62,000 bases of DNA from Adiantum capillus-veneris (taxonomy: Eukaryota; Streptophyta; Polypodiopsida; Polypodiales; Pteridaceae): NCBI GenBank assembly GCA_014529385.2, contig CM043952.1, positions 54,642,119 through 54,704,118 on the forward strand, given 5' to 3'. Made by a program: the position numbers and the translations under genes. Below, piece after piece: positions 61,940 to 62,000 of this stretch. Each line of letters starts with the position of its first letter. The stretch's first letter is position 1. Below the pieces are notes generated by a model. It did no database searches, was not told the DNA's origin, and saw nothing but the letters and a program-made list of their open reading frames with translations.

Positions 61940-62000
61940 GCGAAGACGACGACGACAAGGCTTACAACCGTGTGCAACAAAATTGTCAATTTTTGTGATG

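Overview
This is a window of plant nuclear DNA dominated by transposable elements. It has spliceosomal introns with GT-AG borders, Ty1/copia and Ty3/gypsy LTR retrotransposons, LINEs and very long (AG)n, (CT)n and (CA)n arrays. The only host gene I can name is a plant-type galactokinase. Its long, retroelement-filled intron and the many microsatellites suggest a land plant with a large genome. A fern or another non-flowering lineage is possible, but that is inference.

Layout. 0-4.8 kb holds a decayed inverted repeat with a 118-bp (AG)n array, a small copia remnant and simple repeats. 4.8-7.9 kb is a dead LINE. 7.9-13.7 kb is mostly unassigned sequence with a copia RT scrap. 14.3-35.7 kb is one complete galactokinase gene on the minus strand: 13 exons, 1,500 bp of coding sequence, 499 residues. 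Its intron 3 is 17.8 kb and holds three retroelements nested inside one another: an old short-LTR gypsy relic, a LINE inside it, and a Ty3/gypsy element with a perfect GATCT target duplication inside the LINE. 35.7-42.5 kb holds the region upstream of galactokinase (G-rich tract, 86-bp repeats), the 3' end of an unidentified Cys-rich gene on the plus strand (three phase-0 exons), and an RPA70-like degenerate region. 43.26-48.43 kb is a complete copia element with near-identical LTRs but broken coding. 49.3-53.7 kb is a minus-strand chromovirus. 53.7-60.6 kb is a second plus-strand gypsy element without its 5' end.

How parts relate. The two plus-strand gypsy elements (18.7-28.7 kb and 53.7-60.6 kb) share an unusual plan: pol is followed by about 2.1-2.3 kb of same-strand coding sequence with acidic, proline-rich and coiled-coil-like parts and no domain I recognise. 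This 3' ORF is the best candidate here for something poorly described. All retroelements carry stops or frameshifts, so none looks autonomous. The galactokinase reading frame is fully open once spliced.
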